In this document: positions 16,132 to 24,277 of the stretch, in pieces
Numbering within the stretch: the stretch's first letter is position 1
Layout of the letters: every line of letters starts with the position of its first letter
Assembly: GCA_029974035.1 (NCBI GenBank)
Contig: JARKQG010000075.1
Span: 113,936-177,935 of the forward strand
Direction of reading: 5' to 3'
Length of the DNA stretch: 64,000 bases
Origin: Eubacteriales bacterium
GTDB taxonomy: Bacteria > Bacillota_A > Clostridia > Christensenellales > Aristaeellaceae
Translations under genes and position numbers: made by a program
Notes under the pieces: generated by a model
Told to the model about the DNA's origin: nothing
Databases searched by the model: none
Seen by the model: the letters and a program-made list of their open reading frames with translations, nothing else

Positions 16132-17070
16132 TTACGGGCGCGCTCCCGCGCCCGACCGCTGCACGCCCCAGATGCCCATTAGGATGACCGCGAGGGCGGC
16201 CGCCGCCGCCGGCGAGAAGGGCTCGCCCAGGATCAGCACCCCCGCGGCCACGGAAATGACCGTGGTGAGGTTTCCCAGGGACATCACGCTGGCCATGGGG
16301 GCGGCGGATACCGCGTAGTTGAACAGCAGATACCCCGCCACCGACGCGCCCAGGCTCAGATACAGGATCGAGAGCACAAAGCCGCCGTCTGAGAGCGGCG
16401 CCGCCAGCCGCGCCGGGTCCGCGCGGTTTTCCCACGCGGCCAGCAGCGTAAAAAAGACCGCGCCCATCAGCTGCATCACCAGGCTGCGCTCGTAGGCCGT
16501 GAACTCGGCGGATATGCCCCGGCTGATCACGCTGTAGGCCGATCCGGTGATCACCGCCAGCGAAAGGAGTGCCACGCCCAGCGGCCGCACCTGGCCTTCG
16601 CCCCCCGACAGGATGGTGATCCACACCACTCCCGCAATGGAGAGCAGGCTGAAGAGCCATTGGGCACGGGTGGGCCGCTCCTTCAGAAACGCCGCTGCCA
16701 TCACCAGCGTCACCACGGGGATGACCGCGATCATCACGCCGGAAAAGGCGGAATTGGCGTATTTCAGCCCGTACTGCTCGCCGATGAAGTAGACCACCGG
16801 CTCGCAAAGCCCCAAAAGGATCAGCGGCCGGAGGTTCCGGCCGACCAGGCGCGGCCTCGGACGCATGAAAAAGCCCATCGTCAGCATGACCAGAGAGGCG
16901 ATGTCAAAGCGGTACATCAGGACCACCAGCGGCGAGGCGGCCGCCTGGCCGACGGTGGACGCCAGAAAGGAAAACCCCCACAGGGTGAAGACGACGACGG
17001 CCGCGGCCAGGGGTTTTACATGCTTCGCGGGCCCGCCCCCCGGGCCGGGCCCGCGCGCGCCCTGCGCCAC
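16132..17070 (-). CDS. EamA/DMT-family transporter
   Basis: 312 residues with about ten membrane helices arranged as two EamA halves. The first runs from KPLAAAVVVFTLWGFSFLAS to FLKERPTRAQWLFSLLSIAG, the second from PLGVALLSLAVITGSAYSVI to LILGEPFSPAAAAALAVILMG. The GE.....Q/A signature ends each half. The family exports amino acids, metabolites or drugs, and specificity cannot be told. The best start is GTG 17070, whose G is the last base of the upstream permease's TAG stop, so the two genes appear translationally coupled. An upstream start at 17157 would overlap that gene by 88 bases. Confidence 0.85.
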   Translation of the reverse strand: MAQGARGPGPGGGPAKHVKPLAAAVVVFTLWGFSFLASTVGQAAASPLVVLMYRFDIASLVMLTMGFFMRPRPRLVGRNLRPLILLGLCEPVVYFIGEQYGLKYANSAFSGVMIAVIPVVTLVMAAAFLKERPTRAQWLFSLLSIAGVVWITILSGGEGQVRPLGVALLSLAVITGSAYSVISRGISAEFTAYERSLVMQLMGAVFFTLLAAWENRADPARLAAPLSDGGFVLSILYLSLGASVAGYLLFNYAVSAAPMASVMSLGNLTTVISVAAGVLILGEPFSPAAAAALAVILMGIWGVQRSGAGARP

Positions 17071-17834
17071 TACAGGCTGACCTTGTGGTCCAGCAGCCAC
17101 GCGCTCAGCCAGAAGGCGCCGACCATCGCGGCCAGGTACGCCGCGTACCGGGGCCACGCATCGAGCATCGCGTCGGCCAGGCTCTTGTGGACGCCCCCGT
17201 CAGGCAGCAGCGACGTGCCCCACTCCAGCGCCGTCATGACGGCCAGGAAGATCACAAAGCTCACGAGTCCCTTGAGCTTTCTGTTCTGTAGCGCGGTGGC
17301 GCTGAGGGTGATGGCGAGGTAGGCCACCACCACCACCGTAAAGAAGTTGATCAAAAATTCGACGCCCATCGCCGCCAGCGTGGTAAATAAGGTGGCGAGG
17401 TCCGTCGCGGCGACGCTCTGAAGCACCTGCTCCAGCGCGATCCGCCCGAGTTGGATCTCCGGGAACGCGCGGGACATCAGCGAAAAGTCCCACGCGGCGA
17501 AGGCGCCCAGAACAACCGCGAAGAAGGTGCCCGCCAGGAGCGCCGCCAGGAGCTTTGATCCCAGGATCTTCGCCACCGGGTTGGGCGTCATGAACGTCAG
17601 ATAGCTGGTCTTCGCGTTCAGCTCCCGGGAATAGAGCGCCACGCTGTACAAAAGCATGCCCATTACGCAGATGGACGCCGCGGCGAACAGCAGCATCGCC
17701 GCCGCCACCACCATCTCCACGTCTTTTTTGGCCGTCGCAAACAGAAAGAATCCCTGCAGCAGGACGACGGCGCTCAGCATCGCCGCGATGCCGGTGATGT
17801 TCCTGCGGTATTCGTACTTGATGAGCTTAAACAC
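17070..17834 (-). CDS. ABC-2 type transporter permease
   Basis: 254 residues with about six membrane helices: an N-terminal MFKLIKYEYRRNITGIAAM amphipathic start typical of ABC-2 permeases, then hydrophobic stretches including MVVAAAMLLFAAASICVMGM and LLAGTFFAVVLGAFAAWDFS. GTG 17834 follows AAAGGGGGG. It lies 15 bases after the ATPase gene at 17850-18536 and forms an exporter with it. The substrate is unknown; such pairs in Clostridia export antibiotics, peptides or lipids. Confidence 0.85.
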   Translation of the reverse strand: MFKLIKYEYRRNITGIAAMLSAVVLLQGFFLFATAKKDVEMVVAAAMLLFAAASICVMGMLLYSVALYSRELNAKTSYLTFMTPNPVAKILGSKLLAALLAGTFFAVVLGAFAAWDFSLMSRAFPEIQLGRIALEQVLQSVAATDLATLFTTLAAMGVEFLINFFTVVVVAYLAITLSATALQNRKLKGLVSFVIFLAVMTALEWGTSLLPDGGVHKSLADAMLDAWPRYAAYLAAMVGAFWLSAWLLDHKVSL

Positions 17835-17849
17835 GTCCGCCCCCCCCCT

Positions 17850-18536
17850 TTACGCGTAGATTTCCTTGTACAGATCCACCAGGCTCTTGCCGCGGTCTTC
17901 GCGCAGCGCCTCCGCCGGGCCCTCCAGCACCGAGGCGCCCGACTTCATGAACACCGCGTAGTCCACGATGCGCTCCAGTTCGTCCACCAGGTGGCTGGAC
18001 AGGAGAAACGTGCGCTCCGGGGCGATGCGGGATTTGATCGCCTCGATCACCTGATCGCGGGCGATGATGTCGATGCCGTTGAGGGGCTCGTCCAGCATGA
18101 CCAGCTCGCTGTCCCGGGCAAGGGTGGCCGCCAGCTTCAGCTTGGCCAGCATGCCGCTGGACAGGTGCTTGACGCGGGTCTTGAGCGGCAACTGCATCTG
18201 GTCGAGCATCGCCCGGTAGCGCGCCGGGTCGAAGTCCGAAAAAAAGTCCGCGTAGTACGTGCCCACGTCCGCGCCGGTCATATAGCTGAAAAAATAGCCT
18301 TCCGTGGGCATGTAGGCGATGCGCGCCTTGGAGCGCGGGCCGATGGGCGCGCCCTCAAAGGCGATCTGGCCGGCGGTGGGCTTCACGAGGCCCGCGGCCA
18401 TCTTCATCAGCGTGGTCTTTCCGCTGCCGTTTGGCCCCAACAGCGCGTACACGCGCCCCCGGGGGATGGAAAGCGACAGATCGGATACCGCCGTGGTTCC
18501 GAGGTATTTCTTGGTCAGGTGAGTACATGTCAGCAT
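17850..18536 (-). CDS. ABC transporter ATP-binding protein (ABC-2 exporter)
   Basis: 228 residues. Walker A is LLGPNGSGKTTLMKM, the signature is KHLSSGMLAKLKLAATLARD (a variant of LSGGQ), Walker B is SELVMLDEPLNGID and the switch histidine is in FLLSSHLVDELE. This is the CcmA-like ATPase group that drives ABC-2 permeases. ATG 18536 has GGAGG 7 bases upstream. A minus-strand TAGAAT box lies about 35 bases further up. The permease gene follows directly. Confidence 0.92.
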   Translation of the reverse strand: MLTCTHLTKKYLGTTAVSDLSLSIPRGRVYALLGPNGSGKTTLMKMAAGLVKPTAGQIAFEGAPIGPRSKARIAYMPTEGYFFSYMTGADVGTYYADFFSDFDPARYRAMLDQMQLPLKTRVKHLSSGMLAKLKLAATLARDSELVMLDEPLNGIDIIARDQVIEAIKSRIAPERTFLLSSHLVDELERIVDYAVFMKSGASVLEGPAEALREDRGKSLVDLYKEIYA

Positions 18537-18687
18537 GGAGAAACCTCCGCTATGGATTTGACAACATTCTACCACGTCCGCGCCGCGGGGGAAAGCATGC
18601 TTGCGTCAAATCCTCGATTTGGAGGCCCAACCGTCGGCCACGGCGCGCCGGCCGATGTTGCTTTTTCGGAAATCCGCCGATCCGCTA

Positions 18688-18716
18688 TGGCAAAACGACG
18701 GCGGCGGGGCTATAAT
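18688..18716 (+). promoter_or_regulatory. Probable promoter of the MATE gene
   Basis: TATAAT (18711-18716) is exact; TGGCAA (18688-18693) is a poor -35 box at 17-base spacing. Confidence 0.55.
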
Positions 18717-18753
18717 GGGCAGGGACGCAATCATTTCAAAAATGGAGAAGCAC

Positions 18754-20142
18754 ATGGCATCGTTGTTTTCACGCAGGGATACGGATATGACCACGGGCGG
18801 CATCGCGGGCCATCTGGTCTCGTTCGCGATGCCGCTTCTGATCGGCAACATATTTCAGCAGCTGTACAACACCGTGGATTCCATCGTGGTGGGCAACTTC
18901 GTGGGCAAGGAGGCGCTGGCGGCGGTGGGCAGCGTCTCCCCGGTCATCAATACGCTCATCGGCTTCTTTCTGGGGCTGGCGACGGGCGGCAGCGTGGTGA
19001 TCTCCCAGTACTACGGCGCGCGGGACGAAAAGGGCGTGCACGAAGCGGTGCACACCACGCTGGCGATGACCTTCATCCTGTGCGTCGTGTTCACGGCGGT
19101 GGGGGCGGCGGTGGTGCCCTACATGCTCCGGATGATGTCCACCCCGGAGGACGTATACGCCGCGGCGGAGGAGTACCTGCGCATCTACTTTTACGGCGCC
19201 TCGGGCCTTCTGATCTACAACATGGGCTCGGGCATCCTCCGCGCCGTGGGGGATTCCCGGCGGCCGCTGTACTTTCTGATCTTCTCGGCGGCGGTCAACA
19301 CGGTGCTGGACCTGGTGTTTGTAATCAGCTTCGGCTGGGGTGTGGCGGGGGTGGCCATCGCCACGGTGACCGCGCAGGCGCTGTCGGCGGTGCTGGTTTT
19401 GATCGTGCTGACCCGGTCGCAGGGCATGTACCGCGTCTTGTGGCGGCGGGTGCGGCTGCACGGGAGGACGCTGCGCACCATCTGCGCCATCGGCATGCCG
19501 CCGGCGCTGCAGCAGGCGGTCACATCCTTCTCCAACGTATTTGTGCAGGCCTACATCAACCAGTTCGGCTCCGCCTGCATGGCGGGCTGGACATCCTACG
19601 GCAAGATCGACCAGTTTGCGCTTTTGCCCTCCCAGGCGATCGCGCTTTCGACCACCACCTTCGTGGGGCAGAATCTGGGCGCGGGCAACGTAAAGCGCGC
19701 GAGGCAGGGGCTTTCCCGAGCGATGGCGATCGCCTTTGTGGCCACGGCGGTGCTCATCACGCCGCTGATGATCTTCCCGCGGCAGCTGATTTCCATGTTC
19801 AACACCGACCCGGAGGTGCTCGGCTACGGCGAGCTGTTCATTCGGGTGATCTCCCCGTTCTACCTTCTGTGCGCCGTCAACCAGAACTACTCCGGCGCCC
19901 TCAGCGGCGCGGGGGACACGCTGGCGCCGATGGCGATCATGCTGGGCTCCTTCGTGGTGTTCCGGCAGATCTACCTGTTTATCACTTCCCGGCTGGTCGG
20001 CACGCTCTTGCCGGTGGCGCTGGGGTACCCGGTGGGCTGGGTGCTGTGCAGCATTGCGATTGTGCTGTACTACCACAGCGGGCGCTGGGAGAAACGGCGC
20101 GTGGTGGTGAGCCCGCGGGCGCAGGCGGGCGGCCCCTGCTGA
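18754..20142 (+). CDS. MATE-family efflux transporter
   Basis: 462 residues and about 12 membrane helices, the normal size for MATE proteins, which export drugs or metabolites in exchange for sodium or protons. Family features are LVSFAMPLLIGNIFQQLYNT with VDSIVVGNFVG, the SPVINTLIGFF helix, and TTTFVGQNLGAGN in the second half. ATG 18754 has GGAG 6 bases upstream and follows the -10 box by about 37 bases; upstream in-frame ATGs lack a site. It is divergent from the ABC-2 exporter. Confidence 0.92.
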   Translation: MASLFSRRDTDMTTGGIAGHLVSFAMPLLIGNIFQQLYNTVDSIVVGNFVGKEALAAVGSVSPVINTLIGFFLGLATGGSVVISQYYGARDEKGVHEAVHTTLAMTFILCVVFTAVGAAVVPYMLRMMSTPEDVYAAAEEYLRIYFYGASGLLIYNMGSGILRAVGDSRRPLYFLIFSAAVNTVLDLVFVISFGWGVAGVAIATVTAQALSAVLVLIVLTRSQGMYRVLWRRVRLHGRTLRTICAIGMPPALQQAVTSFSNVFVQAYINQFGSACMAGWTSYGKIDQFALLPSQAIALSTTTFVGQNLGAGNVKRARQGLSRAMAIAFVATAVLITPLMIFPRQLISMFNTDPEVLGYGELFIRVISPFYLLCAVNQNYSGALSGAGDTLAPMAIMLGSFVVFRQIYLFITSRLVGTLLPVALGYPVGWVLCSIAIVLYYHSGRWEKRRVVVSPRAQAGGPC

Positions 20143-20163
20143 CGCGGCGAAGGGGCGCGCCGG

Positions 20164-20193
20164 TTGACGATCCGGGGGGGAAGGGGCTATAAT
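20164..20193 (+). promoter_or_regulatory. Promoter of the class II aldolase gene
   Basis: TTGACG (20164-20169) and TATAAT (20188-20193) with an 18-base spacer. Confidence 0.78.
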
Positions 20194-20266
20194 GGGAGGC
20201 GGCGGCTTTGGCGGCGGCCGGAGCGCGGCCAATACGGGGATTCCCAAAGGAAAGAGGGCTTTTTGC

Positions 20267-21178
20267 ATGCTTCAGGCAAAGGATGTGGTCCGGCGCGCGC
20301 TGGACAAGCACACGGTGATTCCGGCGTTCAACATTCCCTATCTGCCGATGGTTCAGCCGGTGGTCCGGGCGGTGGTGGACAAAAACAGCCTCGCGATGGT
20401 GCAGGTGGCGCGGGTCGAGTGGGAAAAGTTCGGCTCGGTCAGCCTGGAGGCCGTGGCCGAGGAATACGCGAAATATAAAAACGAGCGCCACACGCTTTTG
20501 CACCTGGATCACACGCCGGTCATCGACGAGGACATGAAGCGGGTGGACTATCTGCCCATCATCCGGCGCGCGATCGCGGCGGGCTACCAGTCGGTAATGG
20601 TGGATGCGTCGCGGCTGGACTTCGCGGGCAACGTGGCGGCCACAAGGGCCGTGGCAGCGCTGGCCCACGAGGCGGGCATTCCCTGCGAGAGCGAGCTGGG
20701 GGCGGTGATGGGCCACGAGAGCGGCCCCATGATGCCCTATGAAGAAATCTTCGCCACAAAGAAGGGCTTTACGGACGTGGAGGAGGCGCGGCGGTTTTCC
20801 CGGGAGAGCGATTGCGACTGGCTTTCCGTGGCGGTGGGCAGCATCCACGGCGCGGTGGCGGAGAGCACGCGCCATCAGAAAAAGCCCGACGCGCGGCTGG
20901 ACGTGGAGCACATTGCGGCGCTGAGCGCGGCCACGGGCCTTCCGCTGGTGTTGCACGGCGGCTCCGGCATTCTGAAGGACTACATCATGCGGGGCATCCG
21001 CGCGGGCATCGCCAAAATCAACGTGGGCACGGAGATCCGCCAGGCCTACGAGCAGGCGATGGAGAAGACGGGCGGCGATATCCCCGCGGCGCAGGCGGCG
21101 GTGTACGACAAGGTGTGCCACGTGATCACCGAAATGCTCGAAATCGAAAACACCCGGACGCTGCTTTTTGGCGACTGA
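20267..21178 (+). CDS. Class II (zinc) ketose-bisphosphate aldolase
   Basis: 303 residues, TIM barrel. Likely zinc and catalytic residues are visible in LLHLDHTPVIDED, ESELGAVMGHES, VGSIHGAV and VLHGGSGI, followed by the phosphate-binding INVGTEIR. The fold fits fructose-1,6-, tagatose-1,6- or fuculose-type bisphosphate aldolases that release DHAP. Sequence alone does not separate these. ATG 20267 is preceded by AAAGAGG; the longer upstream frame overlaps the promoter. It is a single gene with a strong terminator. Confidence 0.88.
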   Translation: MLQAKDVVRRALDKHTVIPAFNIPYLPMVQPVVRAVVDKNSLAMVQVARVEWEKFGSVSLEAVAEEYAKYKNERHTLLHLDHTPVIDEDMKRVDYLPIIRRAIAAGYQSVMVDASRLDFAGNVAATRAVAALAHEAGIPCESELGAVMGHESGPMMPYEEIFATKKGFTDVEEARRFSRESDCDWLSVAVGSIHGAVAESTRHQKKPDARLDVEHIAALSAATGLPLVLHGGSGILKDYIMRGIRAGIAKINVGTEIRQAYEQAMEKTGGDIPAAQAAVYDKVCHVITEMLEIENTRTLLFGD

Positions 21179-21190
21179 CCGGTGTGCCAG

Positions 21191-21227
21191 CGCCCCCGGA
21201 CGCCGCGGCGTCCGGGGGCGTTTTTTT
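21191..21227 (+). terminator. Strong terminator after the aldolase gene
   Basis: CGCCCCCGGACGC and GCGTCCGGGGGCG pair over 13 bases or more and are followed by seven T. Confidence 0.92.
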
Positions 21228-21237
21228 GCCCGGGGCA

Positions 21238-21266
21238 TTGGAAACCCGACAGGATTATGCTATAAT
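21238..21266 (+). promoter_or_regulatory. Promoter of the corA leader transcript
   Basis: TTGGAA (21238-21243) and TATAAT (21261-21266) with a 17-base spacer, predicting a start near 21273. Confidence 0.82.
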
Positions 21267-21272
21267 GAATTG

Positions 21273-21446
21273 CTGTCCTCCCCGAAGGTGCGCCCCTGGG
21301 GAGGGTCAAGGCGCATTCCGCGACAAAAAGGGTGATCGTTTCATGGATCCTGTTCCTGAACGAAGGAGCAACCCCAAAACATCATAGCGCTGCGCCTGGG
21401 CCTGTGCTTCTGCGCCCGGTTTTGCGCGCGCGGAAGGAGAAGGCCT
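21273..21446 (+). promoter_or_regulatory. Structured 5' leader of the CorA-like gene, possible riboswitch
   Basis: The 174 nt leader opens with two interleaved helices: CCTCCCC (21277-21283) with GGGGAGG (21298-21304), and TGCGCC (21289-21294) with GGCGCA (21310-21315). Together they could form an H-type pseudoknot. A GGGT...ACCC helix enclosing small hairpins follows, and then a weak CTGGGC/GCCCGG hairpin with TTTTG near 21395-21424. It does not match the M-box magnesium riboswitch or another class I know. Regulation of the magnesium-type transporter downstream is inferred. Confidence 0.5.
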
Positions 21447-22388
21447 ATGATGACCATTTTCAAGACCTTGAACAACACCATCCACGAAATTGAGGCGCCG
21501 GAGAAGGACTGCTGGATTTCGCTCGTCCACCCCGACGACGCGGAGCTGCAAGCCGTCGCCGACCGCTACGACATCGACATCGACGATTTGCGCGCCGCGC
21601 TGGACGAGGAGGAGCGCTCCCGCATCGAAACGGAGGCCAACTACACGCTGGTGCTGGTGGACATCCCCAAGGTGGAAAAGCGGGACGACAAAGAGCGGTA
21701 CATGACCCAGCCGCTGGGCATCCTGCTGGCCAAGGACGCCATCGTCACCGTATGCCTCGAGGACACCCCGGTGCTCAGCGCCATCGGCAACAAGCGTACC
21801 CGGGAATTCCACACCCACATGAAAACCCGCTTCGTGCTGCAGATCCTCTACCGCAACGCCTCGCTGTTTTTGCAGTACCTGCGCTCGGTGGACCGGCAGA
21901 GCGAAATGGTGGAGCGCCAGCTGCACAGCTCCACCCGCAACCGGGAGCTGATCGAGCTGCTCGAGCTGGAAAAGAGCCTGGTGTACTTCACCACGTCGCT
22001 GCGTTCCAACGAGGTGGTGCTGGAAAAGCTGCTGAAAAACGAGAACATCAAAAAATACCCGGAGGACACCGATCTTCTGGAGGACGTCATCGTCGAAAAC
22101 CGGCAGGCCATTGAGATGGCGAACATCTACAGCGGCATTCTGAGCGGTATGATGGACGCCTTTGCGTCGGTCATTTCCAACAATCTGAACATCGTCATGA
22201 AGTTCTTGGCGGTGGTGACGATCGTGCTGTCCGTGCCGACGATGATCTTCAGCGCCTTCGGCATGAACATTTCCTTTGACGGCGTGCCCTTTGTGTCGTC
22301 AAACTACGGCTTTGCGCTGGTCATTCTGTTTTCGGTCCTTCTGAGCGTGATCGTGGCGATCTTCTTCTCCAAGAAGAACATGTCGTAA
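21447..22388 (+). CDS. corA: CorA-family divalent cation transporter
   Basis: 313 residues. A large cytosolic alpha/beta funnel with a long helix (EMVERQLHSSTRNRELIELL) is followed by two C-terminal membrane helices. The first ends in the CorA selectivity motif GMN (MIFSAFGMNISFDG) and the second is FALVILFSVLLSVIVAIFF with a lysine-rich end. CorA proteins form pentamers that carry magnesium, cobalt or zinc. GGAAGGAG precedes ATG 21447. The long structured leader suggests regulation at the RNA level. Confidence 0.92.
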   Translation: MMTIFKTLNNTIHEIEAPEKDCWISLVHPDDAELQAVADRYDIDIDDLRAALDEEERSRIETEANYTLVLVDIPKVEKRDDKERYMTQPLGILLAKDAIVTVCLEDTPVLSAIGNKRTREFHTHMKTRFVLQILYRNASLFLQYLRSVDRQSEMVERQLHSSTRNRELIELLELEKSLVYFTTSLRSNEVVLEKLLKNENIKKYPEDTDLLEDVIVENRQAIEMANIYSGILSGMMDAFASVISNNLNIVMKFLAVVTIVLSVPTMIFSAFGMNISFDGVPFVSSNYGFALVILFSVLLSVIVAIFFSKKNMS

Positions 22389-22414
22389 AGGCGCGGGCCT
22401 CCGCCCCGCGCCTT
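22388..22414. terminator. Hairpin between convergent corA and sucrose phosphorylase genes
   Basis: AAGGCGCGGG and CCCGCGCCTT form a ten-base-pair stem. No strong T run follows on either strand. Confidence 0.55.
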
Positions 22415-22417
22415 CGA

Positions 22418-23848
22418 TCACGCGTCCAGCGACACCGCCCGGCCGTTTTGCTCAATGGCGAAGGTTCCGGCTTTGAAGTCGGCCCGGAGCCGGGCCGTTT
22501 CGTCGCCGTTGATCCAGGTCAGGGTCAGCGCGCCGGGCACGTTCCCCTCCACGCCGAATTCGCCGTCAAAGGCCGGGCAGGCATTCCGGAACCGGAGCAG
22601 CGCCGTCAGGCGCCGGACCACCGGCCGCCGGACCGCCCGCGCCACCTCGTCCAGCGTGTAGCCGTGGCGGTTGATGTCCCGGCCCGTCCTCGTCCGCTCC
22701 ACCCGTGCCAGATCGTTCCGGCCCGCCAAAAGGCCCACATAGTAGATCTGCGGAATGCCCGGCGCGAACACCTGCACAGCCCGGGCCAGCAGGTACTTTT
22801 CGTCGTCCTCGCCCAGCGCCGAGTAGTAGGTGCAGTTGATCTGGTAGATGTCGAGGTTGTTGTAGGCTGCGGTGTTGTACACCCGCTTGACGTTGGCGCC
22901 GAAGGCGAACAGGTGGTCCTTTGTGCGGTCGATCTCCCCGTCGGGCATCAGTCCGCGCACGTCCACCACGCCGATGCCGTCGTGGGTGTCCAGCGTGGTG
23001 TACTGCTGCCGGGGGCAGATTTCCAGCCAATGACCCAGGTATTCGGCGTTTCCGAAGTAGATGGCGTTGAGCAGCAGCATCGGCAGCGCGAAATCGTACA
23101 CCGGATAGCCCCTTTCCACCAGCTTCTGCTGGATGGTGTAGTGCTCGTGGATCTCCGGAAGAATCTCCGTGCCCTGGGGCGCGAGGATTGCCCGGCATTC
23201 CTCCAGCAGGTTCCACACGCCCGGCTCCTCAAAAAAGCAGCTGCCGCCCGCCCGCTTGACCGCGTAGGCAAAGGCGTCCAGGCGGATCATGGCCGCGCCC
23301 TGGCCGGCCAGAAAGCGCAGGCTGTCGCGGATGAAGCGCCGCCCGCCCTCGCTTTCGCAGTTGAGGTCAATCTGCTCGTCGGAGAAGGTGCACCACACCT
23401 TCTCCACCGTGCCGTCCCGGAACCTTGCCAACGCGTAGGGCGCGCGGGGTCTGCGCTTGTAGATGGCGTCCACCTGGGCTTGGGTGGGCTCGCCACCGGG
23501 CCAGAAATCGCGGTAGCGGATGAACATGTCCCGGAAGGGGGATGCGTCCTTTTTGTCCAGAAAGTCCAGGTACCAGGGACTGTGGGCGGAAATGTGGTTG
23601 ATCATGAAGTCCAGCGTCAGCGGATAATCCCGCGCGATGGCCCGGACGTCCGCCCAGTCGCCGAAGGCCGGGTCCACCTCCCGGTAGGACGTGGGCGCAA
23701 AGCCCCGGTCGGCGCTGGAGGGATACGGCGGCAGGATGTGTACGCCCGACACCGCACCGGAAAAATGCGCGTCCAGCGCGGCCTTGAGCTGCCTGAGGTT
23801 TTGGCCCAGGCTGTCGGGATAGGTGATCAGCATCGCCTGATTCTTCAA
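22418..23848 (-). CDS. Sucrose phosphorylase (GH13 subfamily 18)
   Basis: 476 residues. It starts LKNQAMLITYPDSLG, the hallmark N terminus of sucrose phosphorylases, at TTG 23848 with GGAGG 9 bases upstream; the ATG five codons later has no site. The nucleophile is Asp191 in MIRLDAFAYAVK, the acid/base is Glu232 in EILPEIHEHY, and LDTHDGIGVVD is the third conserved region. It converts sucrose and phosphate to glucose 1-phosphate and fructose in the cytosol. Related GH13_18 enzymes act on sucrose 6'-phosphate or glucosylglycerate, so the exact donor is not certain. It is a single gene with its own promoter. Confidence 0.9.
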   Translation of the reverse strand: MKNQAMLITYPDSLGQNLRQLKAALDAHFSGAVSGVHILPPYPSSADRGFAPTSYREVDPAFGDWADVRAIARDYPLTLDFMINHISAHSPWYLDFLDKKDASPFRDMFIRYRDFWPGGEPTQAQVDAIYKRRPRAPYALARFRDGTVEKVWCTFSDEQIDLNCESEGGRRFIRDSLRFLAGQGAAMIRLDAFAYAVKRAGGSCFFEEPGVWNLLEECRAILAPQGTEILPEIHEHYTIQQKLVERGYPVYDFALPMLLLNAIYFGNAEYLGHWLEICPRQQYTTLDTHDGIGVVDVRGLMPDGEIDRTKDHLFAFGANVKRVYNTAAYNNLDIYQINCTYYSALGEDDEKYLLARAVQVFAPGIPQIYYVGLLAGRNDLARVERTRTGRDINRHGYTLDEVARAVRRPVVRRLTALLRFRNACPAFDGEFGVEGNVPGALTLTWINGDETARLRADFKAGTFAIEQNGRAVSLDA

Positions 23849-23892
23849 AGCGCTTCGCCTCCTGCGTCGTAATTCGCCGCGCCGGCGCACCC

Positions 23893-23921
23893 ATTCTAGC
23901 ATTCCGTCCGGAGGCCGTCAA
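23893..23921 (-). promoter_or_regulatory. Promoter of the sucrose phosphorylase gene
   Basis: On the minus strand TTGACG (23921-23916) and TAGAAT (23898-23893) with a 17-base spacer. Between here and 24192 I see no gene or clear structure. Confidence 0.8.
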
Positions 23922-24192
23922 GGCGCGGACCGCGTGCGGCCTGTACCGAACGGAATGCGGCGGGCGCGGCGGGAGAAAGCGCATGGTTATGCATTTTCCC
24001 CTTCCGGTCGGACTGCCGCGAGGATGAATCTCCGCAGGGCGCGCTCCGTCAAGCGTGCGCGGTCGCCCCAAAACGGGTTTTATTTTTTTCTACATTACTT
24101 GATATGATTATATGCATGTTTTGGCGAGAGGATCGGGGCGACGGTTTGAAGTTCAAGGCTTCGGTAAAATCATCCGAAACATCGAAATCATC

Positions 24193-24222
24193 TTGACAGC
24201 GGCGGTTGCGCTGCGCTATTAT
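24193..24222 (+). promoter_or_regulatory. Promoter of the opp operon
   Basis: TTGACA (24193-24198) and TATTAT (24217-24222) with an 18-base spacer, about 55 bases before the oppA start. Confidence 0.78.
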
Positions 24223-24277
24223 GTATGTTGAATCATTTGGACAGTCCAACTGATTTAGCAGGAATGGGGGAGGGACA

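Noticed and set aside
17071..17157. Upstream ATG start at 17157 for the DMT transporter
   Set aside because: It would overlap the ABC-2 permease by 88 bases and add a Gly/Pro/Arg-rich tail; the GTG overlapping the permease stop is better.
17991..20192. A 733-codon plus-strand frame crossing the ABC ATPase and MATE genes
   Set aside because: It is out of frame with the MATE gene and antisense to the ATPase; GC-rich codon bias leaves long shadow frames throughout this window.
21273..21446. M-box magnesium riboswitch, SRP RNA or tmRNA in the corA leader
   Set aside because: The conserved sequences of these RNAs are not present, and the leader is too short for tmRNA.
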